Assembly: GCA_010015655.1 (NCBI GenBank)
Contig: ML976702.1
Location: forward strand, 267,430 to 331,429
Reading direction: 5' to 3'
DNA from: Bimuria novae-zelandiae CBS 107.79
Lineage: Eukaryota > Ascomycota > Dothideomycetes > Pleosporales > Didymosphaeriaceae
DNA length: 64,000 nucleotides
The position numbers and the translations under genes were made by a program. The notes beneath the pieces are model-generated. The model was not told the origin of the DNA. It saw nothing but the letters and a program-made list of their open reading frames with translations, and ran no database searches. Position 1 is the first letter of the stretch, and each line of letters opens with the position of its first letter. This document shows, in pieces, positions 1-11,985 of this stretch.

Positions 1-90
1 TGGAAACCTTCGCCATAACAAGAGCCGAGAGGCAGAGGCCGAGCCTGGAAACCTCCGTCATAACAAGGCCCGAGAGGCAGAAGCCGAGCC
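1..90. repeat. Two-copy 45-bp tandem repeat at window edge
   Basis: Positions 1-45 and 46-90 are the same 45-bp unit with a few substitutions; both begin TGGAAACCT and end GCCGAGCC. The array may continue to the left of the window. GC-rich and not RIP-mutated. No coding role seen. Confidence 0.8.
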
Positions 91-1160
91 GCTGTAAGCT
101 GCTACTACTAGTCAACAACACGGCTTGCCTTGACGTTATTGTTCGAGGGTGGACTGCACAGGTAGAAGGGAGATTCGCAAACATACCTAATTAGCGACAA
201 GTCAATCTAGTCTTCCTCATGCGTGGAGAATTTGCCTGTTGTGGTGATGTGCAGTGAAGTGTGATGTTATGGATGGAGTGCATTTGAATTAGAGCGAGTG
301 CGTGTGTGCTGTGCTCAATCCATCGGGGTTGCAGGGGCAGCCGCGGCATATCCCAGTACCATAGGGGACATAAAAATAGGCAAGCGTTATTATTCGGCAC
401 CCCAGTTTGAAATATACGCCCCTGTGATGAAATATACAGGCTTGAGCCAATCAGAAGGGCTGCATTGCACTAGCCACTGCAGAATATATCAGCCACACCC
501 CCTCAAAAAATTTGAAATTTCGACCCGCCGCTCACATGGCGACATATAGCTATTCCCTGAGCAATTGAATGCCCTCTCACCTGAATGTAGGGATGTCGGA
601 TTACTGTAATTTTCCAGCCATCCCGGTATTACCGTAATGTCGTAATTACGGTAATTACTGGTAGGCTGGCGAGATTTGTCCCCAACGCTAACCACACTTC
701 GACTAGTGCCAAATAAATTACAATAATCAAAATGCACAGCAGTGCAGACTGAACAACCAGGTAACGCCTGACGATAAATGTACATATGATGAGACTATCT
801 CCTACTGACGTCGATGTCTCTTGCGCGGGCTAAGAGCTTTCCATGCATCTGGAGCTGCTATTGCTGCAGCCCGCTTGGGTCGCTGCGCAGGCTCACCTCT
901 GGGCTCAAGGAGTGCATCCTAAGGCTCAAAGAGCGCATTTTAAGCATCAACCTGCGCAAACCTCTCAGCGTAGAACGCCTCCATATCTCCGAAATGATAG
1001 TTTCAGGCCATGGTCGGAGTACAGGAAGCGAAAAGCCCTTCTGTAGCAAGAGCCATGTTCCGTGCTTTAATTAACTCTACTAGATCGTCTTCCTGTCCTA
1101 TTTCTACCAAGAAGTTGTTCGCTGCGAATATGTCGTTATACTAATATATAACAGCTTAAG
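91..1160. other. Non-coding stretch, no gene recognised
   Basis: No open frame with recognisable protein content. Around 586-665 a TAGGGATG start followed by inverted AT-rich motifs with TACGGTAAT cores resembles the end of the hAT element at 17602, but no partner end is visible. The base composition is ordinary, so this is not a strongly RIP-mutated stretch. Confidence 0.4.
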
Positions 1161-1164
1161 ACCG

Positions 1165-1896
1165 TTAATTCTCGATATCAGCAAGAAATTCTTGTAATGA
1201 CGGAGCCCGCCAGCCTGGAGGCGATGCTACCGTGACAGACACTGCAACAGCCACAGGTGGAGACGAGCGAGGGTATACAACACTAGGCGTAGGGGCAGGT
1301 GCAGGAATCGATAGAGATATACATGTAGTCACAGGGCCCGCGTTTACTACAGAAGTGGGAGCCGATACAGTGATAGATGTACTCACTTGTCGCAGAACTT
1401 CAGCGAGTGGCAGATCCTAAGGATTATAAGAAGGTTAAAATTAAGAAGAGGAAGGCAGTATACGTTGTTTAAATATTAATAGATCTTAGTAAGTTAATAC
1501 CTTATTCCTCCTTGGGCTACCTTACGTTTAAGTAGGTAGTAGCTTTAGAATAGAATAGTATAGCTTTAAGGATAAATAAACTAATAGCCCTTACTTACGT
1601 TAATAGCGTTAATAGTTACTATAAAGGTAGTTTAGCCTTAGTATTAACCTAGCTATTACTACTTCTTGCAGCGTATGGCGGTATAAGAGACCGTTTATCT
1701 TCTCGAAGAGGCCAGAATAAGGGTGACCGCCGCGTCGTTGTCTCTGCTCCTATTGGCGCAACAGATCCTGTTGCCTGATGCGCTCGATCGCTGGTGGTGT
1801 TAGAATATCGTGAATGCCAGAAGGCAGGAACGGCATTGCCTCTAGCCTATGCTTAAACTTGGCGCTAAGCTTAGACGAAGCAAGGTCCTTCTTATA
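1165..1896 (-). other. Possible remnant of a host or repeat coding region, interrupted
   Basis: On the minus strand, 1896 down to about 1740 reads as a plausible soluble protein segment (with a LTPPAIERIRQQDLL stretch). It passes into a RIP-mutated part (about 1420-1700) and then a Pro/Ser/Thr/Val-rich tail ending FLADIEN at 1165. A pogo-like element begins at 1897, directly at the upstream side of this segment. I do not recognise the family. It may be the C-terminal part of another transposase or of a host gene. Confidence 0.25.
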
Positions 1897-2353
1897 CCGT
1901 GTCCGTGCGCGTGATGCGCGGATTCGCGTGATGCGCGGGGAACACCAAAACACCCTACTTTTAATACGCGACAACTCTATTAATATAAAACTAATTTAAG
2001 CTATAATTAATAATATTAAATTACTAAAGCTAGGCGAAACTTTCTTGTACATAAAAACTACTACTAAATATAGTGTTATACGGTCTATATTAATCTAAAG
2101 GCATCCGGGGATAACGCGCCCTACACAAGTTAAGAACTCTAGCTAGCAAAAGCTCACCCTATAGCAAGAGCAGGAGCTTGTACGATATATTAAAGGACTT
2201 ATAGAAAGACATACACCTCCTATAAGAGAAATAATACAGAATTTTGCCTCTATAATAGCGAAAGAGCTAGTTAGCGAGAGCTAGGTTACCTATTTTATTA
2301 ACTAATATAGCATTTATCTAATCTTATAATAGATAGTTACTATAGATAGCAAT

Positions 2354-2526
2354 TGTAAAAAGCGCCCTAACTACGGGCGACTCAGTCTATCCACAGTACT
2401 AAGGCGATCCCTTAGAGAGGGAAGAGAAGGGCTGCGGCGAGGGAAGTAGATAGGCAAAAGGCCTGGATAGCGCCGGTCTAGAGCGGACTAGGGCCGTCGA
2501 GGGCCCTCGACCTACGACTCGTGATA
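2354..2526 (-). repeat. 3' LTR of gypsy element 1
   Basis: This is the 173-bp left LTR. It starts TGTAAAAAGC and ends CGTGATA; the expected terminal CA has become TA. It differs from the right LTR only by C/T and G/A changes that I can see. Confidence 0.92.
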
Positions 2527-4149
2527 AAGGCTCTTTTCTTTAAGGGTCTTAACTACAAGAATAAGTATATAATAACTAGCCTAATTAGGCCTTGCGTATT
2601 ACGTAAGCTAATAACGTAAGCTAAATCTTAGGCTTATACTAAGGCCTAAAACCCTTATTCTTACTCTCTACTTAGTGGCTTACCTTATCCCGGAGGCTTC
2701 CTAACCCGTAAGTACGACCTAGCCAATCTATGGTAGTCTAAGGTGCCTGACCCTAGATGCCCCCCATTTTGGTACCTAGCCGCTCCAAATTTGGGGGTCG
2801 TGAAGGTAGACTAACTTAGTGTAGGCCTGCCGAGTCATCCCTATACTTGTTACTTCTCCACCATCCTCTTCAGCAACCTTTAGACTTTGTCTAAATATAC
2901 CTACGCTATTTGGCACTATAAGTACCGCGAACGCTATCCTTAAGGCCCTAGTTAATAAGGCGCGTGCGAGCGTGGTTAGTACTATTAACCTATACTATAC
3001 CTACCTTCCTATTATCCTAGATAGCCTTAAGCAGTCCGATTATAAGAAGATAAAGCTTTACTAGTTTTAGGTTAAGAAGATACGTCATGTCTAGTCTAAG
3101 GTAGTGTATGTTAATTTTAGCCTAATAGATTTAGAGGACTATAATTTAATCTGCTGCTACGATACCTGCTATAGTAGTAGTAGGGATTATTAGCAGGTAA
3201 GTCAGCGCTTTAAGGGTTATATAGAGGTTTCGAGGCTAATTAGTAGCAGATACCTAAAAATAACTTAGAGAACGTGTTAAGTGCCCTAATTACCCTTATA
3301 CCGCGCTTAAGCCAAATTAATACGTATATATATAACGAGATCGACCTTTCTAGATTAAATAAGGTATTAGTAAAGGCCACCGCGCAGGTACTAGAGATAG
3401 AATAGAGTAATATTATTATATAAGTGTTATTTAGTGTAGTTAAGGGTTATCTAGACTAAGTTGCATAGGGCCACTAGATCCAAATTCTGCGGAAACCTGT
3501 TAACCCCCTACTACTTAGGTTATAACACCTGGTCTCCTAAGGAGATTATTCCGGTAGTAGGCCTCTCTATTAAGGAGAAGTAGAAGAGGAAAGCTTTTAC
3601 TATAAAGGGGGGTAGTCTAACTTTCCTAGTTACTACTAGTGCTCTTACCCCTAGGCGTAAGAAGGTTACTCCTAAGTTAGTAAAGGTCCTTAACCCTAAT
3701 CCCGGGTTATTAATACTAATTTAGGGTAGTTAGCGTTTAAGGCTAGTGTCTTAGCCACGCTAGACTTCCTCGCGGAGGAAGTAAAAAAGAAGATTAAGAG
3801 TAAGGGTAGTTAAGAGACTTTTTAGTAAGCCTACAAGTCTAAGCGCCTGACTAATTAAGAGGGTTATTTAGTACGATCTAGGGATTCTTGCCCCTATTAA
3901 TAGTGTCTAGATTTTATTTACGTTCTATACCCTTAGGCGGTTTTAGTTAGGTTTCGGTTAGCTATAATCGCGTTGGATACGGTCCGAATAGGCTTATAAG
4001 CCTCTGTTAGGCCCCGAGAGGCGTAAATAGGCCTAGATAGCTCGTTCTAGTCTTTAGTCTATTTAAGAATCCTCTGCCCTGTTATTCTAGTATTTCGCAG
4101 CCTATAAAGTGTACTCTCTAGGGTAATTTATTACTAATTACTATCGAGT

Positions 4150-7100
4150 GCTGTCTTCCTCCTTTTCTAGGGGGGCGACCCCGCCTCTTAGGCTCCTGTC
4201 TGGGGCGACCTTTAGTCTCCTTATCTAAGCCCTTTAGGAACTGCTTTATTGCCCCTTTAAAGATCTCCTCTATAAATAACTACTAGTTCTCATCGCTATC
4301 GTATCCTTTCTACTTAACTTTATACAGCTATTCTCCGTCCTAGAGTACCCTAGATCTAATTCCTTTAATTAGGTATATATCCTCCTCTGCTTATAGTATA
4401 ATAACCTTAGGCGGGCTTTGCTCCCGTTATAGCAGTTCTTCTAGGGCTGCCTAGTTTAGGAGAGACACATGGAACACTAGGTAAATATTAAAGTTCTTTA
4501 GTAGCTCTAGCTTATATGCCTGTTGATTAATCCGCCGTTTTACCCTATAGGGACCCCAGGACTTGTAGTTAAGTTTCTTTTTAGGCCTAGTTAACCGTAT
4601 ATTGCGGGCGTCGAGGTATACCATGTCCCCTACTATAAAGGTTTGGGCCTTATGCTTCCTGTTATACCATGTCGCCTGGTACGCCTGTGCCCTAAGGATC
4701 GCTTAAGTTATCCAGGCCCTAGTCTAGGCTAGAACTGCCGCTCTGGCCCTTGCCGTAGGTACCGACCCGCGCAGCTGTACTTCTCGGGGCAGGTCTACTA
4801 TTAGTAGATTTAGGCTATACACTATAATAAATAGCGACACTCCTATAGAGCTGTAGATGCTATTATTATACGAATATTCTGCTTTAGATAGAAGGTCCGC
4901 CTAATTAGATTGTTTATAGTTGTAGAACACTTAAAGGTACTATTTAAGCGTTTGGTTTTATTATTCTATCTGTCCGTCTGTCTACAGGTGGAAGGTAGTA
5001 GAGAGGAGTTGCTTAGTTCTTAAATATTAAGTAAAGGTGCTCTAATAAGCTAATATAAATAGGCTACCTCTGTCCGTAACTATTAACTTTAGAGGGCCGT
5101 GTAGGCGTAGAACCTCTCTCTTAAAGACCTTAGCTAGCTTTACTGCCTTTAGGTCCTTTCGCGTGGGGATGTAGTATGCCATCTTAGAAAACTAGTTAAT
5201 AATTACTAGGATGCTGTTATAACGATAGGCTCTAGATTTACTCTTAGGTAGATCTATTACTATGTCTATAGTAATGTCCTCCTAGATACCCCTTAGGACT
5301 AGTAGGCTATTAAGTTGGCCGTGCGTTGCGTGTTAGATAGGTTTTACCCTAGAGCACGCTTAACAGGTCTAGACGTAGTTCTTTACGTATTATTAGATAC
5401 TAGGCTACTAGAACTCTCGCAGCACTAGCTCTAAGGTCCTAATAAAGCTAAAATAGCCCGCGAGGGGGTTATTATAGTATTATTAAAGGACGTGTATCCT
5501 TACTAGAGGTGGCACGTATAGCCTATTCTCGTACTGTAATAGGTTGGCCGGTCTAATTATTTAGCGCTTTAGCCATTCCGGCTTTGCCATCTCTGGCCCT
5601 TAGAGGTACTAGAGGATTTGTTCTATAGTTTCGTCCCCTTGGCTATTTCTCTTTAATAGCTCTACTATGGGGTAAGCGCTTGCTAAATCGTTTACCGCCG
5701 CCTCCTTAGTTGCTAATGTTTTAGGTTTAGCGACCCTTGTTGCTACTACTAGTCTAGGGCTTCCTGCCTGCTTTAGTAACTATAGGCTACCTGCCACGCC
5801 TGCTTCGTCTAAAGCGTCGCCTTTTAGCTATAACTTATGCTATAGGGCCTTAAGGAGTCTTTACTAGGAACTGCTTATCCCGCCTAAGCTTGTTTCCTCC
5901 TTTAACTTGTAGTTAGGTCTCTGCGATAGTTTATTAGCGGGATTTATCCTTCCTAGATAGTGTTTAATTTTAAAATTAAACGTTGCGAGCTATTTGGCCT
6001 ATCTTGCCTACTATCTAGTTAGGACTTTTATAGACATGAACCCTTGCAGGTTAGCATAGTTAGTTAAAAGCTTAACCTTTTTACTAACACCCTTTAGGTA
6101 GTGTCGCTAATGCTTAAAAGCTTTAATAATTACTAGTAACTCGCTATTATGCGTGTTATAGTTTTGTTCTACCTAGTTTATCTTGCGCGAATAAAAAGTA
6201 ACTAGGTGCTATTATAGCTTCCTATGTTTGTCTGGTTGCGATTGGCTTAAGATACCCGAGATCGCGAAACCTAAAGTGTTAGTTTTCACTCTTAAGGGTC
6301 TTTTAGGGTTAAAGTGGGCTAGTAAGGGCCCTCGCATAAAGCTCTCTTTTAGCTAATAAAAGGAGGCCTTAGCCTACTTTAGTAGGCTTATTATAATTAA
6401 TTTCTTAAGTCTCTATTGCTGTCTACCCTTAGTGGCTTTCTCTAGCCTTCTTGTTAGGGCGTGAAGAGGTGCCGCTACTTAAAAGAATCCTTCTATAAAC
6501 CTTTAATAGTAGTTAGCAAAGCTAAGGAAGATCCTAACTACTTAGACTAAGTTTAGTTTAGGCTAATTTTTTATAGAGGTGACGCGGTCCTCCTCTATCT
6601 CTACGCTATCTAGGGATACTATAAAGCCTAGGTATTCTACCTTACGTGTGTGGAATTTGCATTTAGACAGTTTGGCGTATAGCTGGCGTTTAATAAGGCA
6701 TTCTAGCGCTATCTAAACGTGCTAGATGTATTCCTCCTTTATCTTAGAGTAGATAAGGATATCGTCGAGGTACATAATATAGTAGATGTCGAGAAGGTCT
6801 AATAGTGTATTATTAATATAGCTTTAGAAGGTCGTAGGCGCGTTTATTAAGCTAAAAGGCATTATTATATATTCGTACTATCTGTACCTTATTTGGAAGG
6901 CTGTCTTCTATTTATCTTTTACCCTAATTTAGACGCGGTGGTAGGCGTCCCTTAGGTCTAGTTTAGTGTAGATCTAGGTATCCCCTAGTTAGTTAAGGGA
7001 TTCCTGTATTAAGGGAAGTAGGTATTAGTTCTTTATTATAACTATATTTAGTCCCTTATAGTTAACGCAAAGGCGGAGGCCTCTATCTTTTTTCTTTATA

Positions 7101-9100
7101 AAAAGGATTAGTGCCCTGGCGCTTAATCGCGACGGTTAAATAAAGCCCTATTTAAGGTTCTTTTAGATATAGTCGCGCAGAACTGCCAACTCTAACTCTA
7201 ATAGACTATAGAGTAGTCTAAAAGGCACTTCCTTGCCTTCCTTGATATTAATCTTTATCTTATAGGGGCCATGGTTGGCAAGGATGCTCGTGGCTTCTTT
7301 AGAGAAGGCTTTCTCCTACTATCCCTGGTATTCTTTAGGTAGCGTCCTGGGTGGGCCTTCTAATGTGTCCTTTAGGGTGGCATATATAATAAAATAGTTA
7401 TTTGCTATGTCTTTAGCCGTGCTAGCGAACTCTTCTACTAATTTAGTAGAGATCTTAGTCTATTTGCGCTTCCTATAGGCGAAGCGGATGGTCTTGTTAT
7501 AGAAGTTTACGATAGGGTTTTATTCTACTAGCCAGGGCATTCCTATAACTATGTTAAATCTACTAATATTACTAACTGTGAACAGGCAACTACCGCTCTC
7601 GGTTTTACCGCGACTATTTATAATAGTGTAGGGGAGCTTTGCCTGGCCTAGAACGCCTAAGTCTTGTCTGTTTAGCGCTACGTAGCGTTTACCTTTTATT
7701 ATTGTTACTATAACCCCTAACCGCTTTATTAGATTGCTGCTAACGAAATTCGCTTTAGCTCTATAGTCTACTAGGGCTTTAATCTATTATTAGTTACCCT
7801 CGTGCTGTACTTCACCGTCTAGCGTAATTAGTAAGCTACTACTCCTATCCCTAGGGGTCCTTGCGGCTGCGACTAGTTATTATTAACCCTTATTATAGTT
7901 AACCTTGCCTATAGACTATTAGGCCTCCTAGTCTATAGCTTGTCTTTCCCCGCCTCGGCCTTGTACTTTAAACAGGACGCCTTATAATGGCCTGGTTTAT
8001 GGCAGTAAAAGCATTGGTCCTTATCCTTGTCCTCTACTACTTGAGCCTTCTTCTTGCTGTCCTTGTCGCGACGGTTGCTATCGTGGCATCTCTAGTATAG
8101 TCTTATGTTATTTAACCTAGATCGCTTTTAATCGCGCCTTTCGTTAGCTAGCTTGTTAAGGAAGTTGTTATTAACATTATATATGCGTTATTTTTTTAAC
8201 TTATAAGGTTTTAACGCTTGCTAATGCATATTTACCTTTACTTTTAAGTAAAAGAGGCTCTTTTATTTGCATAGCTACTATTTAAGGCGTTTTTAGATTT
8301 TCTTGTCTAGTGCCGTGTAGAAGTTATTAATATAGTTTTTATTATTATTATTTAAGGCCTTCTCTAGGTTACATTCCTCCTATTAGTTCTTAAGGTAGTT
8401 AAGGAGTTCTGTGGGGGTCTTCTTGCCTTATTTAACTATCTTAATCCTTTAGCGAGCAGCACTCTTTCGCTCCTAGGCTAATTTTAGGGAGTCTACTATA
8501 GTCTACTATAGAAGGTCCTAGGTAACTTTCCTATGTCGCTTCTGCTCTAGGATCTTAGCGACTGTTTAGTTTTAATAGTTACGTTATATATCTCCTAAGT
8601 ATTTTACTACGAACCTAACCTGCGCTTCGTTAGTTTTAAGGGCGGGTAAGAAGTTAATATAGTCCTTATAGGCCCTCTTCTATAAGTTTAGTTCCTTATA
8701 ACCCTTGCCCTTAAATTAAGGGGGTTCTAGTAGCTTTAGTAGCTATGCGTCTAGGGTAGTAGCTACTATTTAGATTTAACGTTCTTTGTCGCGACTAGTG
8801 CGGGCCTGGCCTTGTCTATCCTTCTTTCGCGGGCGTTAGATGCTTTTAAAGGCCCTAGATTAGTCTTAACTAGTATTATCTAAGCTTAAGGACGCGTCCT
8901 CTATTAAGCTATTACTTAATAGGTTATTACTTATGTTTTTAGTCTTATCTAGGTTGCCGTGACCCTCCTTAGGCTTTAGGGAGTTATTAGAAATGCTAGT
9001 AGTTATTATCTTATTTCTAACTAGGGTCTTGCCTTTAGATTAGTAACGCTCTACTATTAGGGAGGCCTCTAGTTCTTAGATACGTTATTAGAGCTATAGC
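4150..9100 (-). pseudogene. Gag-Pol of gypsy element 1, many stops
   Basis: Read on the minus strand from right to left. The Gag region ends in a CCHC knuckle (CFYCHKPGHYKASC, 7972-8013). Next comes a protease region, then reverse transcriptase with an [14 protein letters not shown] block (about 7046-7111) and YLDDILIY (about 6750-6795), RNase H, and integrase with a FSKMAYYIPTRKD block (about 5152-5200). TAG/TAA stops stand where Gln or Trp is expected (for example before FSKM), consistent with CAG and TGG mutated by RIP. The boundaries are approximate. No intact polyprotein remains. Confidence 0.85.
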
Positions 9101-9364
9101 ACGCCTAGGCGTTCTTAGAGGGTAACTTCCTTTAATTATTAGTTATTATTACTACTTATAATGGTAGGGGGGTCTTTCTCTAGGTTTATAGGTGTTGTTG
9201 GGTCTTCTATAGGCGTTATAACTATTAGAGGCTCTTATTTAGAGGGTCCTACGGGTAGTGACCTGCTTTAAGGGTCTTCTATTATTTTTAAGATCTAGCG
9301 GGTAACTCTTCGTGTCGATTCTATCGTACAGGTAAATTAGATATAAGGGGGTAAGGGATCGTAT

Positions 9365-9537
9365 TGTAAAAAGCGCCCTAACTACGGGCGACTTAGTCTA
9401 TTTATAGTACTAAGGCGATTCCTTAAAGAGGGAAGAGAAGGGCTGCGGCGAGGGAAGTAGATAGGCGGAAGGCCCGAATAGCGCCGGTCTAGAGCGGACT
9501 AGGGCCGTCGAGGGCCCTCGACCTACGACTCGTGATA
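9365..9537 (-). repeat. 5' LTR of gypsy element 1
   Basis: This 173-bp right LTR pairs with 2354-2526. It has TTTATAG-type changes where the left copy keeps CCACAG, the expected RIP direction. Confidence 0.92.
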
Positions 9538-9628
9538 GTAATCGCTATAACGCTAATTTAGTAGATAAATATTACCTCTATTTCTACTTTTTATATAGTA
9601 AGATTAATTAATATTGCATAGATCCTTA

Positions 9629-10911
9629 TTGTCCGTACGCAGCAGCGTTACGGTCGGAATACTAGTTATTGCGCGAGAAGGATGCGCGTGCACGTGCGCG
9701 AATAGCCGTGCGCGAACATGTATATATTCTCCTTTTCGTCCGTACGACGAATAAGACAAGCAAGAACTAGATATTATTGCCTACCCCTACCATCCGTACG
9801 CTGTGCACACTATACACTACTTTTACTTTTACTACTTAAGTGCTTATCCTATAAGTAGCTAGCTAAAAGAGCCTATTTAACACTAATTAGTAGTTAACTA
9901 GTAAGGTTAACTATAAATTAGTAAGAGTAATAACGGAGTATCTATGCCCTATAAGATACTTTATTTTATTACTTATCCTTAGGGATAGTAAATTAATTCT
10001 TTATAATATATAGCAAGCCCTACTATTATGCGAAGTAAGGAGGAGATAGTATAAGACGTATACTAATAATAAAGCTATATAATTTAGTAGTTAGATAATA
10101 GTAGTACCCGCGCGATCTACTATAAAGTAATTAATTATACTACCTTAAACAATCCAACGGCGTTTTGGCCGCCGTTTTCGGGTGCCCGCGCTGCCATTTT
10201 CTGACGCTGACTTGCCACTAAACCTCCCTACTCACGCGCCGAACAGCTCGGGCGCACGTGCTCTCCGGATTACCCACTTCAGCTAGCGTAGTCGCGCTAC
10301 TACCCCAACTTCGAGGAAGCTCAGCAGCAGAGCTCTCGGCACGCTTTCACAATCCAACGGCGCCCAGATCACACTACATGCTACGTTTCAAAACACCACG
10401 CGCTCTCCTTTCCCTCGCACGGATACCCCATCGCCATCACCATGGCACTCTCGTCCGGGCTCTCGCCCAAGCGGTGGATTGCGGCACCCCTGCTGCCAGG
10501 AACGCGAGCGTGGAGCACCAGCTCTCGACACCACTCGCTTTCCCATCTTGGCTAGCGTTTCCTCATGATGCCCCGACGAAGGCCCGGTTTCCAGTTCTCT
10601 GCACAAGAGCAACGCGGCGGCACCGCCTGCGACCTTGTCAGCTAGCTCCATCCTATTCTTATCCTCACCACCCAAGATGCCGACCGAAATGGAGGCCACA
10701 CGACTGGCGGGCTACTTAAGGGCCTTTCCGCTCGTCGTCCATCCACCGGAGCCCTAAGCAAACACAGCTGTCTCTTCTCCCCCATTCTCGGCAGCATTCG
10801 TTCCAGCTAGAATCCTCCAGTACACCTCTTTCCCTCCGCGCTCTACCTCGAACGCCCTGCCTTCGGACGCTCTACCTCCAGACGCCCTGCCTCGTCACGG
10901 ACTACGGCGAC
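9629..10911. other. Repeat remnant, then GC-rich leader upstream of the ankyrin gene
   Basis: 9629-10145 is RIP-type sequence of unknown origin, with three GTCCGTACG or ATCCGTACG motifs (9629, about 9740, about 9800). From about 10150 the composition jumps to GC-rich. The motif AATCCAACGGCG occurs near 10149 and again near 10352. Just before the ankyrin start codon, 10839-10890 holds two copies of a roughly 30-bp CT-rich unit. No convincing gene; the frames at 10258-10719 look like chance. Confidence 0.4.
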
Positions 10912-11985
10912 ATGCGACGACGCTCTCCAGTTGAAGGTTCCTCCTCTAAATCCGAAAGTTCATTCAACGAGAGTGATTATACTGGGCCTAATTCCGATGC
11001 GGACGATGGTGTGGAGTCAGATACGGATCCGACAGACGTCGATGCCTCTGCGGATGAGGGCGACGAGGACGAGGACGATTCGAGTGCACTACAGCGGGCG
11101 GCGGCAAACGGTCACGAACCTGTCGTGCGGCTATTGCTTGAGCATGGAGCGGATACTAATGGAAATAATGGCATTGTACTCGAAACCGCAGCAGCGGCGG
11201 GTAACGAAGCCATCGTCCTGCTACTACTAAATTACGGAGCAGATGCGACTGTACGGGGACACCTGTATGGGTCTGCGATATATGCGGCCATGATAAAAGG
11301 AAACCAAGCAATAGCACAGCTGCTACAAGAGAGAGCATCCGTAATACCTCAATATCAACCTACCAGTATGGCCCTCTTAGAGACAGCAGCAAACGGGAAG
11401 GATTCTCTCCTGCAGATATTTCTTCAGAACGGAGCCGACGTAAACGCAAAAAAAGGAAATGAGAGTGCACTACAGCGGGCGGCGGAAAACGGTCACGAAC
11501 CTGTCGTGCGGCTATTGCTTGAGCATGGAGCGGATGTCAACGTAAAAGGAGGATACGCTGGGAGTGCACTACAACGGGCGGCGGAAAACGGTCACGAACC
11601 TATCGTGCGGCTATTGCTTGAGCATGGAGCGGATGTCAACCCAAAACCAAGATACGGTGGGAGTGCACTACAGCGGGCGGCGGAAAAAGGTCACAAACCT
11701 GTCGTGCGGCTATTGCTTGAGCATGGAGCGGATGTCAACGTAGAAGGATACGATTCGAGTGCACTACAGTACGCGGCGGCAAACGGTTACGAACCTGTCG
11801 TGCGGCTATTGCTTGAGCATGGAGCGGATGTCAACGTAAAAGGAGGATACAGTGGGAGTGCACTACAGCGGGCGGCGGCAAACGGTCACGAGCCTGTCGT
11901 GCGGTTATTGCTTGAGCATGGAGCCGACAAACACGCAATAAACACAAGAGCTAAGGGTGTGTTGAGCCTTTGGAAGTTTGTTTGA
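10912..11985 (+). CDS. Ankyrin-repeat protein with acidic N-terminus
   Basis: An uninterrupted 357-residue frame from an ATG. Residues 1-60 are rich in Ser, Asp and Glu (low complexity). Ankyrin repeats follow, recognisable by HEPVVRLLLEHGAD cores: one at about residues 61-90, two to three diverged repeats, then five near-identical 33-residue repeats (about residues 184-345). Ankyrin repeats bind other proteins. In fungi such near-identical arrays are common at the ends of NLR-type or heterokaryon-incompatibility proteins, but no NACHT, NB-ARC or HET domain is seen here, so the partner and role are unknown. The protein may be a detached repeat domain. Nearest neighbours are repeat blocks on the left and the zinc-finger gene on the right. 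No intron is needed. Confidence 0.8.
   Translation: MRRRSPVEGSSSKSESSFNESDYTGPNSDADDGVESDTDPTDVDASADEGDEDEDDSSALQRAAANGHEPVVRLLLEHGADTNGNNGIVLETAAAAGNEAIVLLLLNYGADATVRGHLYGSAIYAAMIKGNQAIAQLLQERASVIPQYQPTSMALLETAANGKDSLLQIFLQNGADVNAKKGNESALQRAAENGHEPVVRLLLEHGADVNVKGGYAGSALQRAAENGHEPIVRLLLEHGADVNPKPRYGGSALQRAAEKGHKPVVRLLLEHGADVNVEGYDSSALQYAAANGYEPVVRLLLEHGADVNVKGGYSGSALQRAAANGHEPVVRLLLEHGADKHAINTRAKGVLSLWKFV
11463..11950 (+). repeat. Coding tandem array of 96-99-bp ankyrin units
   Basis: The motif GAGTGCACTAC starts units at 11463, 11562, 11661, 11757 (GAGTGCACTACAG) and 11856, with a separate earlier copy at 11092. The DNA is nearly identical between units, including synonymous sites. This points to recent unequal crossing-over or gene conversion rather than old protein-level repeats. 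Confidence 0.85.

Larger units (their letters stand above)
2354..9537 (-). mobile_element. Ty3/gypsy LTR retrotransposon 1, RIP-decayed
   Basis: The element is 7184 bp. Two 173-bp LTRs (2354-2526 and 9365-9537) bound it. The target-site duplication is GCAAT (2349-2353) and GTAAT (9538-9542), differing by one C-to-T at CpA, as RIP makes. Coding runs right to left: Gag zinc knuckle at 7972-8013, reverse transcriptase and YLDD motif near 6750-7110, and integrase near 5150-5220. A purine-rich tract on the minus strand (complement of 2527-2541) abuts the 3' LTR. The host site is inside the pogo-like copy at 1897. The order Gag-RT-integrase and the motif style place it in Metaviridae (Ty3/gypsy). 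Confidence 0.92.
1897..9628 (+). mobile_element. RIP-decayed pogo-like DNA transposon (family D), split by a gypsy element
   Basis: The left terminal repeat starts CCGTGTCC after a TA dinucleotide at 1895-1896. At 2160-2285 the plus strand reads as the CENP-B-like helix-turn-helix region of the transposase (EQELVRYIKGL-type text), closely matching the better copy at 13649-15757. The reading stops at 2353, where a gypsy LTR begins, and resumes at 9538 with the segment before the first catalytic Asp (matching the region encoding DKYRLYF in element A). It ends abruptly near 9628, so the C-terminal half and right terminus are lost. Many in-frame stops. Non-functional. Confidence 0.8.

Noticed and set aside
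10258..10719. 153-residue plus-strand frame upstream of the ankyrin gene, and an opposed 103-residue frame
   Set aside because: Composition is Ala/Pro/Arg/His-rich on one strand and Gly/Glu/Arg-rich on the other, as expected for chance frames in GC-rich leader sequence. No domain or intron support.
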